22,158 nucleotides of DNA. It comes from Priapulus caudatus (taxonomy: Eukaryota; Priapulida; Priapulimorpha; Priapulimorphida; Priapulidae). Position numbers and translations under genes: made by a program. This document shows, in pieces, positions 18,411-22,158 of this stretch; position 1 is the first letter of the stretch, and each line of letters starts with the position of its first letter. The stretch lies in the NCBI RefSeq assembly GCF_000485595.1, contig NW_014577765.1:115743-137900 (forward strand). The letters run 5' to 3'. The notes under the pieces are model-generated. The model did no database searches, had not been told where the DNA came from, and saw nothing but the letters and a program-made list of their open reading frames with translations.

Positions 18411-18872
18411 CCGGCGATGATTGCCCGGCGTGATTGTCCGTAGGCGATTATCCGGGGGAATTGGCCGGGGGTAATTGTCCATGGGTGATTATCCGAGGTG
18501 ATTGTCCGGGGGTGATTGTACGGGGGTGATTGTCCGGGGTGATTGTCCGTGGGTGATTATCTGGGGTGATTGTCCATGGGTGATTGTCCGGGGGTAATTG
18601 TCCTGGGATGATTGTCCGGGGGAATTGTCCGGAGGTGATTGTCCAGGGGTGATTGTCCGGGGATGATTGTCCATGGATGATTGTCTGGGGATGATTGTCC
18701 ATGGATGATTGTACGAGGATGATTGTCCATGGATGATTGTACGGGGGTGATTGTCCGGGGATGATTATCCGGGGGTAATTGTCAAATTTTGATTGTCCGT
18801 GGGTGATTGTCCAGGGTGGGATTTTCCGGGGTTAAGTCCGTGGGTGATTGTCCGGGGATGTTGTCCGGTGTG
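18411..18872. repeat. G-rich minisatellite, 14-15 bp unit
   Basis: About 30 units of the form gggtgattgtccggg vary at one or two bases (ccgggg, ccatgg, ccgtgg). The array ends about 110 bp before an exon splice acceptor. The minus-strand frames reading DNHPRTITPGQ are a product of the repeat and not a gene. G-runs lie on the plus strand. Confidence 0.92.
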
Positions 18873-18981
18873 AGTATTCAAAGAGTCCTTGGCGTGATAC
18901 TAATTGGATATGAAGGAAATTTGATTGATTTAGTTTTCCGTACTATACCCAGATACCATTTCAAGATCACATTCATTTCAG

Positions 18982-19300
18982 GTGATTTAAAACGCTGGCC
19001 AAGTAAACCAGAGTTAATTCATATGACATTGTTCCCAAGCGAACATAGCCCTGCTACAGTTGACAAGGCTTGGAATAGTTTCGATCAGGTGGCACGAAAC
19101 CTCATCAAATATGGCTACGACGATCAATTCATCGAGGCTGAGATGTTTGTAACAAAGCAGGGCGATGTACACTTGATGGAGATCAATGGAAGAACTGTCT
19201 TTGCTGTGCGTAGATCATCTCATGTCCTGAACAACGGTGACATGGTGGCTGCAGTAGTCGACATTGCCACGGGCGTACGTTCTACCCCACAGACCTATAA
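18982..19300 (+). CDS. ATP-grasp ligase-like gene, copy A, exon 2
   Basis: An internal coding exon of 319 nt is bounded by attcatttcag at 18981 and by a perfect gtaagt donor at 19301. Protein, in order: DLKRWPSKPE, ATVDKAWNSFDQVARNLIKYGYDDQFIEAEMFV (here as ends of one helix-strand block) and GDVHLMEINGR. The E-I-N-G-R segment is the typical metal-binding Glu and Asn near the C-terminus of an ATP-grasp fold, which joins a carboxylate to an amine using ATP. It starts with two bases and ends with two bases of split codons; exon 1 of copy B ends with one base, so the phases match. The frame is open throughout. Substrate cannot be told. The upstream exon is not in view; repeats fill the region before it. 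Confidence 0.78.
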
Positions 19301-19526
19301 GTAAGTACGAAGTGCTTATGTATTAATTAATTATAGTGTTGGTCAAAGGTCTGAGAAAGGTGTTAAATGAAATGTACGGAATGAATAATGGAATAATACA
19401 AAGGTTTTACTGTATTGTCATGGGCGAGGCTATGTAGTCATGTAACATTACTTTGGCCAAAAACAACCGCAAACATGTGAACTTTCGGATAATATGCTAA
19501 TATATGTATACATATTTTCTACATAG
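19301..19526 (+). other. Intron 2 of ATP-grasp copy A
   Basis: A 226-bp GT...AG intron with donor gtaagtacg and acceptor ttctacatag. It is AT-rich, with no repeat recognised. The phases on both sides agree, which supports both exons. Confidence 0.7.
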
Positions 19527-19806
19527 CGGAAAGCGAGTTGGCCTATTAATCTTGTCTATAGTGGAGTCTGGAAGGCTACGTGACATAATTGACATGGAAT
19601 TCTACAATTCTCTGACTGCACTGGACCTGTGACATCCCGTGAACGAAGACATGTATGTTGATTGCTGACGTTTTACCCGTGGAGGATATAATATTATTGT
19701 CGTTAATATACGTGTAGATGGCGACACAACTGATGACATATTAGATAAAGGAACACAAATGTTACAAAAGATCTATAAAGATCCTGAATATTTAAAAAAG
19801 TTTTGA
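19527..19806 (+). pseudogene. ATP-grasp ligase-like gene, copy A, terminal exon 3 with two in-frame TGA
   Basis: The acceptor tattttctacatag ends at 19526. One base completes the codon split after exon 2, then 93 codons run to a TGA at 19804-19806. The beginning reads GKRVGLLILSIVESGRLRDI. The end reads YNIIVVNIRVDGDTTDDILD and then QMLQKIYKDPEYLKKF, like the C-terminal part of ATP-grasp proteins after the E-x-N-G-R region. Between them, TGA codons stand at 19630-19632 and 19666-19668 while the frame and protein-like character continue on both sides. The second is followed by cgt and could have come from CGA. The copy is therefore probably a decayed paralogue, unless these are assembly errors or recoded. 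Confidence 0.7.
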
Positions 19807-20039
19807 TCATGGAACAGACAACGGCATTTAAAAACAACTCCTGAGTGCGTAAATACAAACTGAAAACGTAGGCTACACGACGTTTTATTAATTGTATTCT
19901 ATCGTCCTGTCGCGTGTCTCAGCATCCCAGGTCGATGTACAGCATCCCTGGTGGCTATGACAGCGATCACGTGATTCCCACCGGTTGTATGAAGGAAACC
20001 CGGAAGGGAACCCGGAAGGGTTTGAATGAACCCCCCCCC
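19807..20039. other. Intergenic spacer after copy A
   Basis: 3' flank of the copy A terminal exon. It includes a short duplication ggaagggaacccggaaggg (about 20002-20020) and a C10 run (20031-20040). No AATAAA was found close to the stop. No coding sequence is recognised. Confidence 0.45.
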
Positions 20040-20560
20040 CAGGAAACTCGGTGATGTGTGGCTTGTCATGTGATGTGCGTGACATAAAACATGACTTGAT
20101 CACGCGTCTCTCGTGAGGCATGATGGGCAGGTAAGAAGCCCTACCCCCGCTGAGCTTGTTGTATAAATGCTGGGCTCTGCTCTCAGTAAGGCAGAGAGAG
20201 AGGAGTAGTATCCGATCTGGAGCGACCGAGACGGGTCAAGCCAGCACTGCAGCCACAAGCGGGAGCGCCTCATCTTCACGGATCACGTAAGCATACCAGT
20301 ATCTAGTTAACCCCTGCACAGGGCAAGCAACTCACTACAGGGTGTTAGTTAGTACTGTTTAGCTGTTCGGTTCATCGTGTATATTTCTACACCCCAGCGA
20401 CAACGCTGTGTGGGATTCTGTGCACCATCTTTTAGTTCACCTTAGTCTGTTGACTAAGGCCGAATAAAAGCCCCGGGCCTATTCCCGGCGTGAACACTTT
20501 TATCAGCTTGTTCTGGTTTTACGTGTTGCTATTTCTTGTGTTGACTCTTACACTACAATC
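20040..20560 (+). repeat. Candidate solo LTR of another LTR retrotransposon
   Basis: Promoter-like order on the plus strand: TATAAAT at 20162-20168, then a GC-rich start region with gctctgctctcagtaaggca, and AATAAA at 20463-20468 about 300 bp downstream, followed by cttacactaca. No internal coding region follows. This pattern (TATA, R, polyadenylation signal, end in ACA) is that of a retrotransposon LTR. The 5' edge may lie near tgtgatgtgcgtgac (about 20070) or up to 80 bp earlier. No target-site duplication is confirmed. An unrelated cellular promoter with a short non-coding transcript is the alternative. Confidence 0.5.
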
Positions 20561-20966
20561 CAGTGGTCGAACCTTCATTCGTCGTCACAACTAGACGTAA
20601 AATCGTTGCATATATATATATATGCGCGTCTCTCTGTGTAAGCGCGCGTGCGTGTGAGAACGAGACAAAGAAAGACTGTAATATGGGAAATTATATTACA
20701 CCCATAATAAAATGATCTGTGTATATATCAAATGTATGTATATATATATGTATATAAATCAAAGTCAGCTACGCATGAACTACCTCTTTAGATCCACATT
20801 ATCGTATTAGAGTCTGTATTAAACTAAGCGATTGCATCTCAACAACTGAGTAGTTTTATCTTTGGCTTGTTCTAATACGTTCTAATACATAACCTATTAC
20901 TAGCATTAATAATTAGGCAGCGAACACAGTAATGGTACTGAGATTATAAAAACTTTCTCCTGGCAG
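20561..20966. other. Intergenic region upstream of ATP-grasp copy B
   Basis: Contains tatatatatatata (about 20610-20623), a GCGC/GTGT-rich patch and a second TA-rich tract (about 20735-20757). No gene is seen. The stretch ends in actttctcctggcag (AG at 20965-20966), a good splice acceptor 8 bp before the ATG of copy B, so an untranslated first exon probably lies further upstream. Confidence 0.5.
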
Positions 20967-20974
20967 CAATCATC

Positions 20975-21677
20975 ATGAACCAAGCAAGAGAAAAAAACGA
21001 CAATAAGTTATTGGTGATCGTCGGTGATTTCTTAAGGCCTGCAATCGCTAAATACCTCGAGAAATATCGCGACAAGTTCACTGTGCATATTTTCAGTGTG
21101 TTTGGTGATAAAAACAACGACATTAAACCACTTGAAATGGAAGAATTGGAACAGTTCATCCGCATGAATACAGTCGTCGGTATCTTCACTTACCACGACG
21201 CACCAACAATTATTGCATCTATTCTCATGGAAAAATTCCCTAACCTTTGTGGTCCATCATTCATGTCGGAGTTTTACTGCTTCAACAAGTATTACACCTA
21301 TCAGCTTATTGATCCAGACCCGATTCCCTTCAAGTTTGTAGACCTGCGCGCATGCGCTGACAGGAGTGATGCGGCAATGTCGGAGATTCTAAAGACCACA
21401 GGTGTTCCTGCGTTCATCAAGCTAACAACCTCCATGGCAACAAAGGACGTTCACCTTGCCTATAATGAAGAAGAACTCAGAAATGTTATTGAGACATTAA
21501 GTGAGTTAACAACTGAGACTACAGAGTTTCTGGACCGCCTACAGGAGCATCTGAAACCGGAGCAGTTCCCTCCTCATTACTCACGAGGTGCCGTTGCGAT
21601 GAAGTACATGAACGATGCATCCATCATTACAGTAATCGGATACGTCTGCAAGGGAGAAATCTATCACTGGGTCATCG
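20975..21677 (+). CDS. ATP-grasp ligase-like gene, copy B, first coding exon
   Basis: Starts at ATG 20975, 8 bp after a splice-acceptor-like site. Coding exon of 703 nt, 234 codons plus one base, ending before the donor gtagga at 21678. Protein, in order: LLVIVGDFLRPAIAKYL (residues 12-28, pre-ATP-grasp strand and helix), VVGIFTYHDAPTIIASIL (67-84), GPSFMSEFYCFNKYYTYQLI (93-112, the site where ATP-grasp proteins have their GPS...K..T), PAFIKL (145-150, ATP-binding Lys), and CKGEIYHWVI (225-234), which leads into the exon-2-type DLKRWPSKP. The family activates carboxylates with ATP. No signal peptide is seen. The frame continues in the intron to 21781 and then stops. Length and order fit a protein of about 430 residues across three exons. 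Which compound it acts on is unknown. Confidence 0.8.
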
Positions 21678-22143
21678 GTAGGAACTATGACGTTATACCT
21701 TTATTGGTTCTATTGTTAGATTATCTCATGCTAGTGATAGAGATTTTATTCTCACACGAAGATAGTGAATATAGGATGTAATATCTATCACACATTTGAG
21801 ATTGTCTTGTGGAAAAGAAACCAAGTGAACCCTTATTGCCACACGCCATTGTGTTTATATAACGGTTGCCTATAAATACATTTGACCGAGCATCCATAAG
21901 TTAAAACTAGTTTTAATTAGTTGAGGTGTAGCAACGTTGGTTGTGTAATATCTTGCTCCAAGCGCCTACCTCACACCAGGTATGTGTCTGATACTTAAAA
22001 TATGACACGATACACAGTATGGATGAACATTTATCTATTAATATAATTAATAAATTAATAACAATATAGCATCAATATTTATTGGAGATGCTGACGAAAA
22101 CAATAGGAGTTTGTACTATAAGTAACACCTTAATCATTTTCAG
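21678..22143 (+). other. Intron 1 of ATP-grasp copy B
   Basis: Begins gtaggaac. A plausible acceptor, ttaatcattttcag, ends at 22143, giving a 466-bp intron. The last 15 bases of the window (acacccatctgcaaa) would then open exon 2. They do not clearly match the start of exon 2 of copy A, so this acceptor is tentative. No repeat is recognised inside. Confidence 0.4.
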
Positions 22144-22158
22144 ACACCCATCTGCAAA

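Noticed and set aside
18448-18702. Minus-strand frames reading DNHPRTITPGQ repeats
   Set aside because: Direct translation of the 14-15 bp minisatellite; no start, splice or family support.

Overview
This window is eukaryotic, and most likely from an invertebrate animal, probably marine. It has intron-containing genes with consensus GTAAGT donors, a Penelope-like element (PLE) with a GIY-YIG-type domain, a Gypsy-class endogenous retrovirus (ERV) with a baculovirus-F-like envelope, foldback DNA and several simple-sequence arrays. There are no operons or bacterial genes. The species cannot be fixed from sequence alone.

Layout. Positions 1-273 are anonymous flank. Positions 274-1228 hold an inverted (minus-strand) copy of a PLE 3' part. 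It abuts a plus-strand PLE reverse-transcriptase fragment (about 1229-1662), whose continuation lies about 11.7 kb away (13365-14386). The PLE is therefore one copy split by a later insertion. The insertion (1663-13364, minus strand) is a defective Gypsy/errantivirus-like provirus. Reading in its own direction it has a truncated 5' LTR (80 bp), leader with splice donor, gag, zinc knuckle and protease, a long repetitive linker, the N-terminal half of reverse transcriptase only, integrase, an F-like env behind a splice acceptor, an extra sense-strand GC-rich ORF downstream of env, polypurine tract and a complete 531-bp 3' LTR. The predicted env splice would build the env AUG across the junction.

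From 14387 the window is mostly non-coding repeat. First comes a candidate DNA-transposon remnant containing 1.1 kb of strictly alternating purine/pyrimidine sequence (CACGTGTACGTGCACACG-type). It is followed by a 1.9-kb foldback element with very long inverted arms (16363-18285) and a 14-15 bp minisatellite (about 18411-18872).

The cellular content is an ATP-grasp ligase-like gene family in tandem. Exons 2 and 3 of an upstream copy are at 18982-19300 and 19527-19806, the last with two in-frame TGA codons. Exon 1 of a downstream copy is at 20975-21677. Exon phases are compatible, so each gene probably has three coding exons. The repeats at 1-18.9 kb probably lie in the intron or 5' flank of the upstream copy. 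A solo LTR candidate (about 20040-20560) separates the two copies.

No complete gene lies inside the window. Every mobile-element protein seen is broken by frameshifts, nonsense codons or deletion.
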